DNA from: Pedobacter sp. PACM 27299
Lineage (GTDB): Bacteria > Bacteroidota > Bacteroidia > Sphingobacteriales > Sphingobacteriaceae
NCBI RefSeq assembly: GCF_001412655.1
Contig: NZ_CP012996.1
Location: 682,001-746,000, forward strand
Direction: 5' to 3'
DNA: 64,000 nt
The notes under the pieces were generated by a model. The model was not told where the DNA came from and made no database searches. It saw only the letters and a list, made by a program, of their open reading frames with translations. Below, in pieces: positions 9,694 through 18,100 of the stretch (position 1 is its first letter; each line of letters opens with the position of its first letter). The position numbers were made by a program, and so were the translations under genes.

Positions 9694-10530
9694 ATGGCAA
9701 TATTCGCAGTTGGCCCTTTTGGGCGCCCTTCCGGGAAAATAGGAAACGTAGTCTTTTATGAATTAAACGGACAAATAGTGGGTCGTGGGATCGGAAAGGC
9801 AGGAAAGCCCAGCAAAAAACAATTGGCTAACCGTCAGGCCATGTCAGCGACCATGGATTTTTTGAAACCGATGACTGATTTTATCAATGTGAGTTTTAAA
9901 TCGGAAGCCGAAGGCAGCTTGAAAAACCCGCATAACCTGGCCACCTCTTATAATAAGAAAAACGCTTTAACAGGTGAATATCCAAATATTCGGGTTGATT
10001 ATACCAAAGCCATCCTCAGTAAAGGGCAGCTGGAATCGGCAAACCAATTAAAAATCAGCAAAGGAGAAAATGGTCTGCATTTGAGCTGGGATTCGAGTGT
10101 TGCTGAAAATGGCGAAAATGATGACTTGCTGATGGTCATGATCAGCCATCCGGGCAGAAAACGTGCAAGCAGCTATTTAAATGCAGCAAGAAGAGTAGAG
10201 GGGATTTGTTATCTTCCACTTGCTAAGGATTGGATGATGGAGGAGCAGATGGAAATTTATGTCTGTTTTAAATCGGCGAATGGCAAGTTGATCTCCGATA
10301 GTACCTATGTAGGTAATCTGAATGGTGCTCCAGCAACTAAAGAACAAAAGGCAGTAGAAACACAGTACCATGCGACGAAAACCCGCTATGATTTGGTGGC
10401 CGCTAATTACGATAAAAAAAGACTGGATTTTGCGGAGGGAATCCCTGAAAGCAAGGCCTTCCGCTGTCTGGAAACAGAATACTTCGCTTTAAAAAGTAAG
10501 CTGCTCATGCTGCAGGAAAAACCTTCCTGA
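9694..10530 (+). CDS. DUF6266 family protein
   Basis: A 278-residue protein that begins MAIFAVGPFGRPSGKIGNV, the glycine-rich opening I associate with the DUF6266 family of Bacteroidota (mostly Pedobacter and relatives). No signal peptide or membrane segment is seen. The N-terminal part is basic with KPSKKQLANRQAMS, the centre is beta-rich, and the C-terminus is helical and charged. Function is unknown. It stands alone, 285 bases after the ompA-like gene and 157 before the MarR gene. Confidence 0.75.
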   Translation: MAIFAVGPFGRPSGKIGNVVFYELNGQIVGRGIGKAGKPSKKQLANRQAMSATMDFLKPMTDFINVSFKSEAEGSLKNPHNLATSYNKKNALTGEYPNIRVDYTKAILSKGQLESANQLKISKGENGLHLSWDSSVAENGENDDLLMVMISHPGRKRASSYLNAARRVEGICYLPLAKDWMMEEQMEIYVCFKSANGKLISDSTYVGNLNGAPATKEQKAVETQYHATKTRYDLVAANYDKKRLDFAEGIPESKAFRCLETEYFALKSKLLMLQEKPS

Positions 10531-10633
10531 TCATCTGGAAAAATATTCTTTTTATAGGTCTGTTCCAGGCTTTTCTGTGTGTTTATCTCTCCTGTCTTTC
10601 TTGCTGCTGAAATAAAATAATATTTTTTTTCTT

Positions 10634-10678
10634 TGCTTGCATTTGATTTATTTATTCGATAGCTTTGTTATGCAAGCA
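10634..10678 (+). promoter_or_regulatory. Promoter of the MarR-fad operon with a flanking 9-bp inverted repeat (candidate operator)
   Basis: TGCTTGCAT at 10634-10642 and ATGCAAGCA at 10670-10678 are perfect reverse complements. Between them lies the -7 element TAGCTTTG (10660-10667) with a TTG at 10637-10639 at a spacing of 20. One arm overlaps the -33 region and the other the expected transcription start, 10 bases ahead of the MarR start codon. Binding by the MarR protein is inference. Confidence 0.6.
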
Positions 10679-10687
10679 TAGTAATTA

Positions 10688-11146
10688 ATGAAACAACAAG
10701 AGACAGTAGATTATTTCCTGAAAGTGGTTTGGCAGAACGTTTCCAACACTTATAATCAGATCGCTTCCGGGTTCGGAATCACGCAGGCCATTGGCTATGT
10801 GCTGATCAATATTGAGAAAGAAGGGACTGCGGTTTCTAAGCTGGCCGGTTTGCTCGGGGTGAAGGCTACCAGTTTATCAAGAATGCTAAACAATATGGAA
10901 GAACAGGGGTTAATATATCGGGAGACTTCGATCGGTGATAAGCGGTCGGTAAAAGTTTTCCTGACCGATTTAGGCAGGGAGAAAAGACTGCTCGCAAGAG
11001 AAGTGGTGATCTCTTTTAATGAATACCTGAACAAGCATTTTAGCAATCAGGAAAAAAATAACCTAATCTCGTCCTTACAGAAACTGAATAAACTTACACT
11101 GGCATATAAAATTCCTACTGAAAATTATGAACAAGAAGATAAATAG
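10688..11146 (+). CDS. MarR family transcriptional regulator
   Basis: A 152-residue winged-helix protein. Helices AVSKLAGLLGVKATSLSRML and the wing with DKRSVKVFLTDLGRE are canonical MarR features. Its stop lies 20 bases inside the next gene, the FadB-like enzyme, so it is translationally coupled to the beta-oxidation operon it heads. MarR proteins in such a position commonly repress their own operon and are released by a fatty acid or acyl-CoA ligand. An inverted repeat around its promoter supports autoregulation. Ligand unknown. Confidence 0.88.
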   Translation: MKQQETVDYFLKVVWQNVSNTYNQIASGFGITQAIGYVLINIEKEGTAVSKLAGLLGVKATSLSRMLNNMEEQGLIYRETSIGDKRSVKVFLTDLGREKRLLAREVVISFNEYLNKHFSNQEKNNLISSLQKLNKLTLAYKIPTENYEQEDK

Positions 11147-13532
11147 AGTAGCAGTATTGGGCTCAGGTATTATGGGTTCACGTATTGCTTGTCACTTTGC
11201 GAACATTGGAGTTGAAGTACTTTTATTGGACATTGCACCAAAGGAACTCAGCGCAGAGGAGCAGTCGAAAGGACTGAGTCTGGACCATCCTGCAGTTAAG
11301 AATCGAATTGTAAATGCAGCATTGCAGAATACGGTGAAAACTAATCCTTCACCTGTTTACAGCAAAAAGGTCTTGAATAAAATCACAACAGGGAACTTTA
11401 CGGACGACATGTCAAAGATCGGCTCTTACGACTGGATCATTGAGGTGGTGGTAGAAAACCTGGACATCAAAAGAAAAGTATTTGAACAGGTAGAGCAATT
11501 CCGTAAACCGGGATCATTGGTCACTTCGAATACTTCGGGAATCCCGATCCATTTAATGGCTGAAGGAAGATCTGATGATTTTAAAGCCAATTTCTGCGGA
11601 ACTCACTTCTTTAACCCGCCTCGTTACCTGAGGTTGCTGGAAATCATTCCTACACCGGATACCCATCCGGAACTGGTGGATTTCTTAATGCATTACGGAG
11701 ATAAATTTTTAGGAAAAACGACGGTACTATGTAAGGATACCCCGGCATTTATTGCCAATAGGGTAGGTGTATACTCCATTATGGCTTTACTGCATCTGGT
11801 AGAGAAAATGGACCTGACTGTAGAAGAAGTTGATAAATTTACCGGTCCTGCTTTAGGCAGACCAAAATCGGCGACTTTCCGTACCACTGATGTGGTGGGA
11901 TTAGATACCATGATTAAAGTTTCTAAAGGACTTTATGACAATTGTCCGGAGGATAAGGCACATGAGCTGTTTAAGCTTCCTGCTTACGTAGAGAAAATGG
12001 AAGCCAACAACTGGTTGGGCGATAAAACAAAACAAGGTTTTTATAAAAAAACAAAAACCGCAGATGGCAAAACAGAAATTTTAGCGCTAGACTTAAAAAC
12101 CCTGGAATACCGTCCTCAGGAGAAAGTGAAATCGGCTACGCTGGACACCACCAAATCTATCGAGAATGTAAAAGACAGGATGAAAGTTTTTGCCGCAGGA
12201 AAAGATAAGGCCGGAGAATTGTTCCGCGCTTCTTTCTTCGGATTGTTTGAATATGTATCGGATCGCATTCCGGAAATCTCTGATGAGCTATACCGCATTG
12301 ATGATGCCATGCGTGCCGGCTTTGCCTGGGATTTAGGCCCTTTCGAAGTTTGGGATGCCGTAGGCATTGCCGATGCAATTGAAGGTATGAAAAAATATGG
12401 CCATGAGGCTGCGCCTTGGGTGCATGAAATGCTGGCTGCCGGACATACTGCTTTCTATAAAGTTGAAGGTGGCGTAAAGAAATATTATGACATCCCTTCG
12501 AAAAGCTATAAAGCAGTTCCGGGAACAGAGGCCTTTATCATTCTTGATAATTTAAGGGCAAATAAAACGATCTGGAAAAATGGCGGTGCTTCTATCATTG
12601 ATCTTGGTGACGGTATCCTGAATGTTGAATTCCATTCTAAAATGAATACGATTGGCGGCGATACATTACAGGCGATCAATAAAGCAATAGACCTTGCGGA
12701 AAAAGAATACAGAGGGGTAGTGATCGGAAACGATGGCGCCAATTTCTCTGCCGGTGCAAATGTGGGCATGATTTTCATGATGGCGGTAGAGCAAGAGTGG
12801 GAAGAGTTAAATCTGGCCATCCGTATGTTCCAGAATACTTCGATGCGCATCCGTTATTCTTCGATTCCGGTAGTAGTTGCTCCGCATAATTTAACACTTG
12901 GCGGTGGCTGTGAATTTAGTTTACATGCGGACCATGTGCAGCTGAATGCCGAAACTTATATGGGCTTGGTAGAGTTTGGCGTTGGGGTGATTCCTGGCGG
13001 CGGCGGTACCAAAGAGTTCGCTTTGCGTGCTTCCGATGAATATAAAGAAGATCAGATTGTACAAAATGTATTAAAAGACAGGTTCCTGACCATCGGTATG
13101 GCGAAAGTTTCCACTTCCGCTGTTGAAGCCTTTGAACTGGGTTATCTGCAGAAAGATAAATATTCGATTTCGATGAACAGAAGCCGATTGATCGCCGATG
13201 CGAAAGCAAAAGCAATTGAACTGGCAGATGCAGGATACACGAAACCAGTACCTCGTAAAGACATCAGGGTGTTGGGTAAACAAGGTTTAGGCATTGTTTA
13301 TGCCGGCGCAAACACGATGTATTCCGGTCATTATATTTCTGAACACGATAAGAAAATCTCTGAAAAATTGGGTTGGGTGATGTGTGGTGGAGATCTTTCC
13401 TCGCCAACAGAGGTCACAGAACAGTATTTGCTGGATCTGGAAAGGGAAGCCTTCCTATCGCTTTGCGGAGAACGTAAAACACTGGAGCGAATTCAAAGTA
13501 TTGTGACCAAAGGGAAACCTTTAAGAAACTAA
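11127..13532 (+). CDS. 3-hydroxyacyl-CoA dehydrogenase / enoyl-CoA hydratase fusion (FadB/FadN-like)
   Basis: An 801-residue bifunctional beta-oxidation enzyme. The N-terminal Rossmann domain starts VAVLGSGIMGSRIACHF and is followed by the hydroxyacyl-CoA dehydrogenase C-terminal domains (THFFNPPRYLRLLE, then FIANRVGVYS). The C-terminal third, from about residue 480, is a crotonase fold with the oxyanion stretches NFSAGANVGM and LTLGGGCEFSLHAD. This dehydrogenase-first order is that of FadN-type proteins and the reverse of E. coli FadB. It overlaps the MarR gene by 20 bases and is followed by the thiolase 25 bases on. Confidence 0.92.
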   Translation: MNKKINRVAVLGSGIMGSRIACHFANIGVEVLLLDIAPKELSAEEQSKGLSLDHPAVKNRIVNAALQNTVKTNPSPVYSKKVLNKITTGNFTDDMSKIGSYDWIIEVVVENLDIKRKVFEQVEQFRKPGSLVTSNTSGIPIHLMAEGRSDDFKANFCGTHFFNPPRYLRLLEIIPTPDTHPELVDFLMHYGDKFLGKTTVLCKDTPAFIANRVGVYSIMALLHLVEKMDLTVEEVDKFTGPALGRPKSATFRTTDVVGLDTMIKVSKGLYDNCPEDKAHELFKLPAYVEKMEANNWLGDKTKQGFYKKTKTADGKTEILALDLKTLEYRPQEKVKSATLDTTKSIENVKDRMKVFAAGKDKAGELFRASFFGLFEYVSDRIPEISDELYRIDDAMRAGFAWDLGPFEVWDAVGIADAIEGMKKYGHEAAPWVHEMLAAGHTAFYKVEGGVKKYYDIPSKSYKAVPGTEAFIILDNLRANKTIWKNGGASIIDLGDGILNVEFHSKMNTIGGDTLQAINKAIDLAEKEYRGVVIGNDGANFSAGANVGMIFMMAVEQEWEELNLAIRMFQNTSMRIRYSSIPVVVAPHNLTLGGGCEFSLHADHVQLNAETYMGLVEFGVGVIPGGGGTKEFALRASDEYKEDQIVQNVLKDRFLTIGMAKVSTSAVEAFELGYLQKDKYSISMNRSRLIADAKAKAIELADAGYTKPVPRKDIRVLGKQGLGIVYAGANTMYSGHYISEHDKKISEKLGWVMCGGDLSSPTEVTEQYLLDLEREAFLSLCGERKTLERIQSIVTKGKPLRN

Positions 13533-13557
13533 TTTTTTTCTATTAAAAGACACAAAC

Positions 13558-14736
13558 ATGCAAGAAGCATATATTATAGCAGGATATCGTACCGCAGTGG
13601 GCAAGGCTCCCCGTGGTGTATTTCGTTTTACCAGAGCTGATGATTTAGCGGCAGATGTGATCAGACAGCTAGTGGCCTCAGTGCCTAATCTGGATACGAC
13701 ACAAATTGATGATGTGATTGTTGGAAATGCAACTCCTGAAGCAGAACAAGGCCTGAATATCGGTCGTATGATCTCGCTGATGGGATTGGATACCGATAAA
13801 GTACCGGGCGTAACAGTCAATCGTTATTGCGCTTCAGGATTGGAAACTATTGCAACAGCAGTGGCAAAGATCAAAAGCGGTATGGCAGATTGTATCATTG
13901 CCGGTGGTGTAGAAGTAATGTCGGGCATGCCTTTTGGTGGTTGGAAAGTTGTTCCTAATCCTGATGTGGCAATGAAAAACCCGGATTGGTATTGGGGAAT
14001 GGGCTTAACCGCAGAAGCAGTGGCCAATGAATATAAAGTAAGCAGGGAAGATCAGGATGCTTTCGCCTTTCAATCGAACATGAAAGCGGTGGAAGCGATC
14101 AAAAACGGTCATCTGAAAGCTGGCGTTGCGCCGATCAGGGTAGTAGAAAATTACCTGGACGGCAATATGAAAAAGAAGACACGCAGTTATGTGGTGGATA
14201 CTGATGAAGGACCAAGAGCGGACACTTCTCTGGAAAAACTGGCCAAATTGAAACCTGTTTTTGCAGCGGATGGCAGTGTGACTGCCGGTAACTCTTCACA
14301 GACTTCTGATGGTGCAGCCTTTGTACTGGTCGTTTCTGAAAAGAAAATGAAAGAATTAGGCGTAGAGCCGATTGCTCGGTTAGTGAGTTATGGCATTGCT
14401 GGTGTTCCACCAAGAATTATGGGTATTGGACCGATTGAAGCGATTCCGAAAGCTTTAAAAATGGCAGGTATGAAACTGGAAGAACTGGACCTGATCGAAC
14501 TGAATGAGGCTTTCGCTTCACAGTCTCTGGCCGTGATCCGGACTTTAGGTATCGATGCTGAGAAGGTAAACGTGAACGGTGGTGCCATTGCACTTGGACA
14601 CCCGCTAGGTTGTACCGGTGCTAAATTATCAGTGCAATTATTTAATGAATTGAAACGAAGGGATCAGAAATATGGTATGGTAACCATGTGCGTGGGTAGC
14701 GGACAAGGTGCTGCCGGAATTTTCGAAATGCTTTAA
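13558..14736 (+). CDS. Acetyl-CoA C-acyltransferase (3-ketoacyl-CoA thiolase)
   Basis: A 392-residue thiolase that releases acetyl-CoA in the last step of beta-oxidation. The nucleophile Cys is in NRYCASGLETIA, the His in GGAIALGHPLGCTG, and the second catalytic Cys in TMCVGSGQGAAG. Length is normal for the family. It lies between the FadB-like gene and the acyl-CoA dehydrogenase (gap of 9 bases to the latter) and is part of the MarR operon. By context it is degradative rather than biosynthetic. Confidence 0.93.
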   Translation: MQEAYIIAGYRTAVGKAPRGVFRFTRADDLAADVIRQLVASVPNLDTTQIDDVIVGNATPEAEQGLNIGRMISLMGLDTDKVPGVTVNRYCASGLETIATAVAKIKSGMADCIIAGGVEVMSGMPFGGWKVVPNPDVAMKNPDWYWGMGLTAEAVANEYKVSREDQDAFAFQSNMKAVEAIKNGHLKAGVAPIRVVENYLDGNMKKKTRSYVVDTDEGPRADTSLEKLAKLKPVFAADGSVTAGNSSQTSDGAAFVLVVSEKKMKELGVEPIARLVSYGIAGVPPRIMGIGPIEAIPKALKMAGMKLEELDLIELNEAFASQSLAVIRTLGIDAEKVNVNGGAIALGHPLGCTGAKLSVQLFNELKRRDQKYGMVTMCVGSGQGAAGIFEML

Positions 14737-14745
14737 TAAAATATT

Positions 14746-16536
14746 ATGGAAACTACAGACAAAAAAACAATTAAAGGTGGAGCGTTTTTAATTACAGAAA
14801 CCAATTACCAGGATGTATTTATTCCTGAAGAATTTGATGAAGAGCAGCAAATGATTGCACAGACCTGCCGCGATTTTCTAGCAACAGAAGTGTATCCAAA
14901 CCTGGATCGTATCGACACCCAGGAAGAGGGCTTGATGCCTTCGTTAATGGATAAAGCTGGTGCACTCGGTATATTAGGGGTTTCCATTCCTGAAGAATTT
15001 GGTGGCTTTGGCAAGAATTTCAACACTTCGATGCTGGTTGCTGATGTGATTGGTGCTGGTCATTCCTTTGCTGTAGCACTTTCTGCACATACAGGAATCG
15101 GTACATTGCCTATCTTATATTATGGAAATGAAGCGCAGAAAGCGAAGTACATTCCTAAACTGGGAACCGGCGAATGGAAAGCAGCATACTGCTTAACAGA
15201 ACCTAATTCTGGTTCGGATGCCAATTCTGGAAAAACTAAAGCAAAGCTTTCTGAGGATGGGAAACATTACCTGATCACTGGTCAGAAAATGTGGATCACG
15301 AATGGTGGTTTTGCTGATATATTTATTGTGTTCGCTAAGATTGATGACGATGCCAATTTAACTGCTTTCATTGTAGAGCGTGATTTTGGGGGCATAACCA
15401 TGAATCCGGAGGAGCATAAAATGGGAATCAAAGGTTCTTCTACCAGACAGGTATTCTTCAATGATTGCCCGGTTCCAGTAGAAAATATGCTTTCTGAACG
15501 TCAGAACGGCTTTAAGATTGCCGTGAACATTTTGAACATTGGCCGTATTAAATTGTCGGCAGCAGCGATTGGTGCTTCAAAAGCAGTGATTGATACCGCG
15601 ATTAATTATTCAAACGAAAGAATTCAATTTGACCGTCCGATTTCTAAATATGGTGCCATCAGGTATAAATTAGCAGAAATGGCGGCAAAAGTGTATGCTG
15701 TAGAATCGGCCAACTATCGCGCAGGTCAGAATATTGACGATGCGTATGAAAGATTGGTTGCGGGAGGAATGGATGCGAGTAAAGCCAAACTGAAATCTAC
15801 CGAAGAATATGCGGTAGAATGTGCAATCCTGAAAGTTTGGGGTTCTGAAGCATTGGATTACGTAGTAGACGAAGGGGTGCAGATTTATGGTGGTATGGGG
15901 TTCTCCGCGGAAGCGCCAATGGACCGTGCATATCGTGATGCTAGGATCAACAGAATCTTTGAAGGGACGAACGAAATCAACAGGTTATTAACAGTAGATA
16001 TGATGTTGAAGCGCGCCATGAAAGGTGAGTTGGATTTGATGACGCCTGCTACTGCTGTAGCTGCAGAATTAATGTCTATCCCTGAATTCGGAGAAGAAGA
16101 TGACGCGTTATTCGCGGCAGAAAAGAAAATTATTAAAAATCTGAAAAAGGCGACTTTAATGGTGGCGGGTGCTGCGGTTCAGAAATTGATGATGAGCCTT
16201 TCTAAGGAGCAGGAGATTTTGATGAACATTGCAGATATGGCCAGCTATGTTTATGTAGCAGAATCAGCGATGTTGAGAACAGAAAAGTTGGTGAGCCTTC
16301 GTGGTGAAGCCGCTTGTGAAGGTCAGCTGAACTTAATGCGTATCTATTTTGTGGAGGCGGTTGATGCTTTGCAAAAAGCGGGTAAAGAAGCTTTATGGGC
16401 ATTTGCTGATGGAGATGAGCAACGCATGATGATGGTAGGTTTACGCCGTTTCACTAAAATGGAAGCCTTCAATGTGAAAGAAACCCGTCAGAAGGTTGCA
16501 CAGCAAGTAATTGCTGCCAATAAATATTGCTATTAA
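14746..16536 (+). CDS. Acyl-CoA dehydrogenase (long form)
   Basis: A 596-residue FAD-dependent acyl-CoA dehydrogenase. The substrate/FAD motif AYCLTEPNSGSDA and WITNGGFADIF are in the first half. The C-terminal ACAD domain has YGGMGFSAEAPMDRAYRD and RINRIFEGTNEINR. It is about 200 residues longer than the common 380-residue enzymes because of a helical C-terminal extension, as in VLCAD-like and many Bacteroidota versions. It is last in the MarR-fadB-fadA operon and closed by a terminator. No electron-transfer flavoprotein genes are in the window. Confidence 0.92.
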   Translation: METTDKKTIKGGAFLITETNYQDVFIPEEFDEEQQMIAQTCRDFLATEVYPNLDRIDTQEEGLMPSLMDKAGALGILGVSIPEEFGGFGKNFNTSMLVADVIGAGHSFAVALSAHTGIGTLPILYYGNEAQKAKYIPKLGTGEWKAAYCLTEPNSGSDANSGKTKAKLSEDGKHYLITGQKMWITNGGFADIFIVFAKIDDDANLTAFIVERDFGGITMNPEEHKMGIKGSSTRQVFFNDCPVPVENMLSERQNGFKIAVNILNIGRIKLSAAAIGASKAVIDTAINYSNERIQFDRPISKYGAIRYKLAEMAAKVYAVESANYRAGQNIDDAYERLVAGGMDASKAKLKSTEEYAVECAILKVWGSEALDYVVDEGVQIYGGMGFSAEAPMDRAYRDARINRIFEGTNEINRLLTVDMMLKRAMKGELDLMTPATAVAAELMSIPEFGEEDDALFAAEKKIIKNLKKATLMVAGAAVQKLMMSLSKEQEILMNIADMASYVYVAESAMLRTEKLVSLRGEAACEGQLNLMRIYFVEAVDALQKAGKEALWAFADGDEQRMMMVGLRRFTKMEAFNVKETRQKVAQQVIAANKYCY

Positions 16537-16560
16537 GGTATATATTCATAATTAAACTGA

Positions 16561-16592
16561 ACGCTCTTAATCTGATTAAGGGCGTTTTTTTT
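16561..16592 (+). terminator. Intrinsic terminator of the beta-oxidation operon
   Basis: Stem ACGCTCTTAAT with ATTAAGGGCGT (one G-U pair), a three-base loop and a run of eight T. Confidence 0.85.
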
Positions 16593-16627
16593 GTGGTCCC
16601 TTTTCTATTTGTTAAAATTGGTTAAAA

Positions 16628-16659
16628 ATTGCGGCATCGCCAATAAAAGACTATTTTTG
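16628..16659 (+). promoter_or_regulatory. Promoter of the FKBP lipoprotein pair, very close to the start codon
   Basis: A TATTTTTG element (16652-16659) with ATTG at 16628-16631 and a spacing of 20. The start codon I favour is at 16666, only 6 bases past the -7 element, so the transcript would have little or no leader. Confidence 0.5.
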
Positions 16660-16665
16660 TCTATT

Positions 16666-17145
16666 ATGTTAAAAAACAAGATTTTGCTGTTGTCGTTTTT
16701 GCTATGCGGTTTATTTGCTGCATGTGAGAAGACTCCTCCTTACGACTCGGAGAAACAGTTGGAATTGGACGCGATAACGATACAAAAATATAAGGACAGT
16801 ACCAGAACAACTTTTACGGTAGACCCTTCTGGTTTGAATTATCAAATTACGGCCGTAGGGACAGGAACAGTGTTCCCAAGATTAGAAGATAGTCTGGTAG
16901 TGTATTTTGATGCCCATGTGTTAAAGTCAACGGCGTCTTTTCAGACGATTCCGGAAACAGATTCGGTGACGGTAAAGCTTGCTGATGCGATGAAAGGCTG
17001 GCAGATCGGCCTTCCGAAAATCACTAAAGGAGGCCAGATCAGGCTGATCATTCCCTCTGCTTTAGCTTACAAGGATTTTTCCGGCGCCAAAATTCCGCCA
17101 TTTGCCATATTAGATTATACCATTACCCTAAAGAATATAAAATAG
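16666..17145 (+). CDS. FKBP-type peptidyl-prolyl isomerase lipoprotein
   Basis: I choose the ATG at 16666 because it begins a lipoprotein signal (MLKNKILLLSFLLCGLFAAC); the upstream extension to 16591 would bury the signal and run into the terminator. The 159-residue product has one FKBP domain with RLEDSLVVYFDAHV, then WQIGLPKITKGGQIRLIIPS and a final PPFAILDYTITLKNI. It is probably a periplasm-facing prolyl isomerase or chaperone. The second FKBP lipoprotein starts 10 bases after its stop. Confidence 0.85.
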   Translation: MLKNKILLLSFLLCGLFAACEKTPPYDSEKQLELDAITIQKYKDSTRTTFTVDPSGLNYQITAVGTGTVFPRLEDSLVVYFDAHVLKSTASFQTIPETDSVTVKLADAMKGWQIGLPKITKGGQIRLIIPSALAYKDFSGAKIPPFAILDYTITLKNIK

Positions 17146-17155
17146 AAAATACAAA

Positions 17156-18064
17156 ATGATTAAAAAGTTATCACTTTATACCATTGCCTTGCTGGCGACC
17201 ATCGTTATTTTTAGTTCCTGTAAAAAGGAGTATGAGTCAGTTCAGACGATAGATGATACTAAACTGGCGGACTATTTCGCAAAAAACAACATCAATGCAA
17301 TTGCGGATTCTGCTAAAACCGGTTATTTTTATGTGCCTGCACAGCCTGCTGGAAGTACAGATGCCAACAACTATAAACTGACGGATTCTGTGCGTTACCG
17401 CATCACAGTATCAGCATTTTCTAACGGAGCTGTATTTGCGACGACGCCTACTTATCGTAATGAAGGACAACGGGTGGGTACCACATTTGGATTTTTCGGT
17501 AAATCTATTCCTGCCATCTCTCAGGTACTTAGAAAGTTAAATCCTGGTGCAACGGTAAAAATTTACCTGCCTTCTTACCTGGCTTTTGGTAGAAATGGAT
17601 TGCCATCTGTAGGCATTGCTTCAAATGAAATTATCGTAGTATCAATTACTACTTATAAAGAAAGTCAAGCGGTTCTGAATGATGGACTGATACAGGCTTA
17701 TTTAGCAGCGAATTCAATTACTAATGCGGTTAAAGATCCTTCTGGCATATATCTGCAAACCACTACAGTGGGCACAGGAACAGAGGTCATCAACCAGAAT
17801 TCTTTAGTGAACTTCAGTTATGTATTGAAGAGTTTAGACGGTGGCCTGAATCAGGAAGCCAGCATGACTTCTATGCCTAAAAAGTTAATTCCAGCATTTA
17901 GAATTATGCTGCCAAAATTCAGTAAAGGTTCTAAAGTAAGGATGTTTATTCCTTCCGGACTGGCTTATGGAAATGCGTTAGTCACTGATCCTAATGGTGG
18001 TGAGTCTATTCCTCCAAATTCAAACCTGGATTACAGCGTAGAAGTATTAGAAGTAACCAACTAA
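17156..18064 (+). CDS. Double-domain FKBP-type lipoprotein
   Basis: A 302-residue lipoprotein with lipobox IFSSC near residue 21. It has two FKBP-like domains in tandem: the first (about residues 55-160) contains LRKLNPGATVKIYLPSYLAF, and the second (about 175-302) contains PKFSKGSKVRMFIPSGLAYG and ends PPNSNLDYSVEVLEV. The second resembles active FKBPs, with PSGLAYG and the aromatic pocket. The first is more diverged and may be structural. Cotranscribed with the single-domain paralogue upstream; the pair looks like a local duplication. Confidence 0.85.
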   Translation: MIKKLSLYTIALLATIVIFSSCKKEYESVQTIDDTKLADYFAKNNINAIADSAKTGYFYVPAQPAGSTDANNYKLTDSVRYRITVSAFSNGAVFATTPTYRNEGQRVGTTFGFFGKSIPAISQVLRKLNPGATVKIYLPSYLAFGRNGLPSVGIASNEIIVVSITTYKESQAVLNDGLIQAYLAANSITNAVKDPSGIYLQTTTVGTGTEVINQNSLVNFSYVLKSLDGGLNQEASMTSMPKKLIPAFRIMLPKFSKGSKVRMFIPSGLAYGNALVTDPNGGESIPPNSNLDYSVEVLEVTN

Positions 18065-18073
18065 AATATAATG

Positions 18074-18100
18074 GCGGCATTATTCATTTAATGCCGCTTT
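18074..18100 (+). terminator. Hairpin between the FKBP gene and the photolyase gene
   Basis: GCGGCAT and ATGCCGC form a seven-pair stem with a ten-base loop followed by a short T run. It overlaps the last codons of the convergent photolyase gene, so it may end FKBP transcription. Confidence 0.4.
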
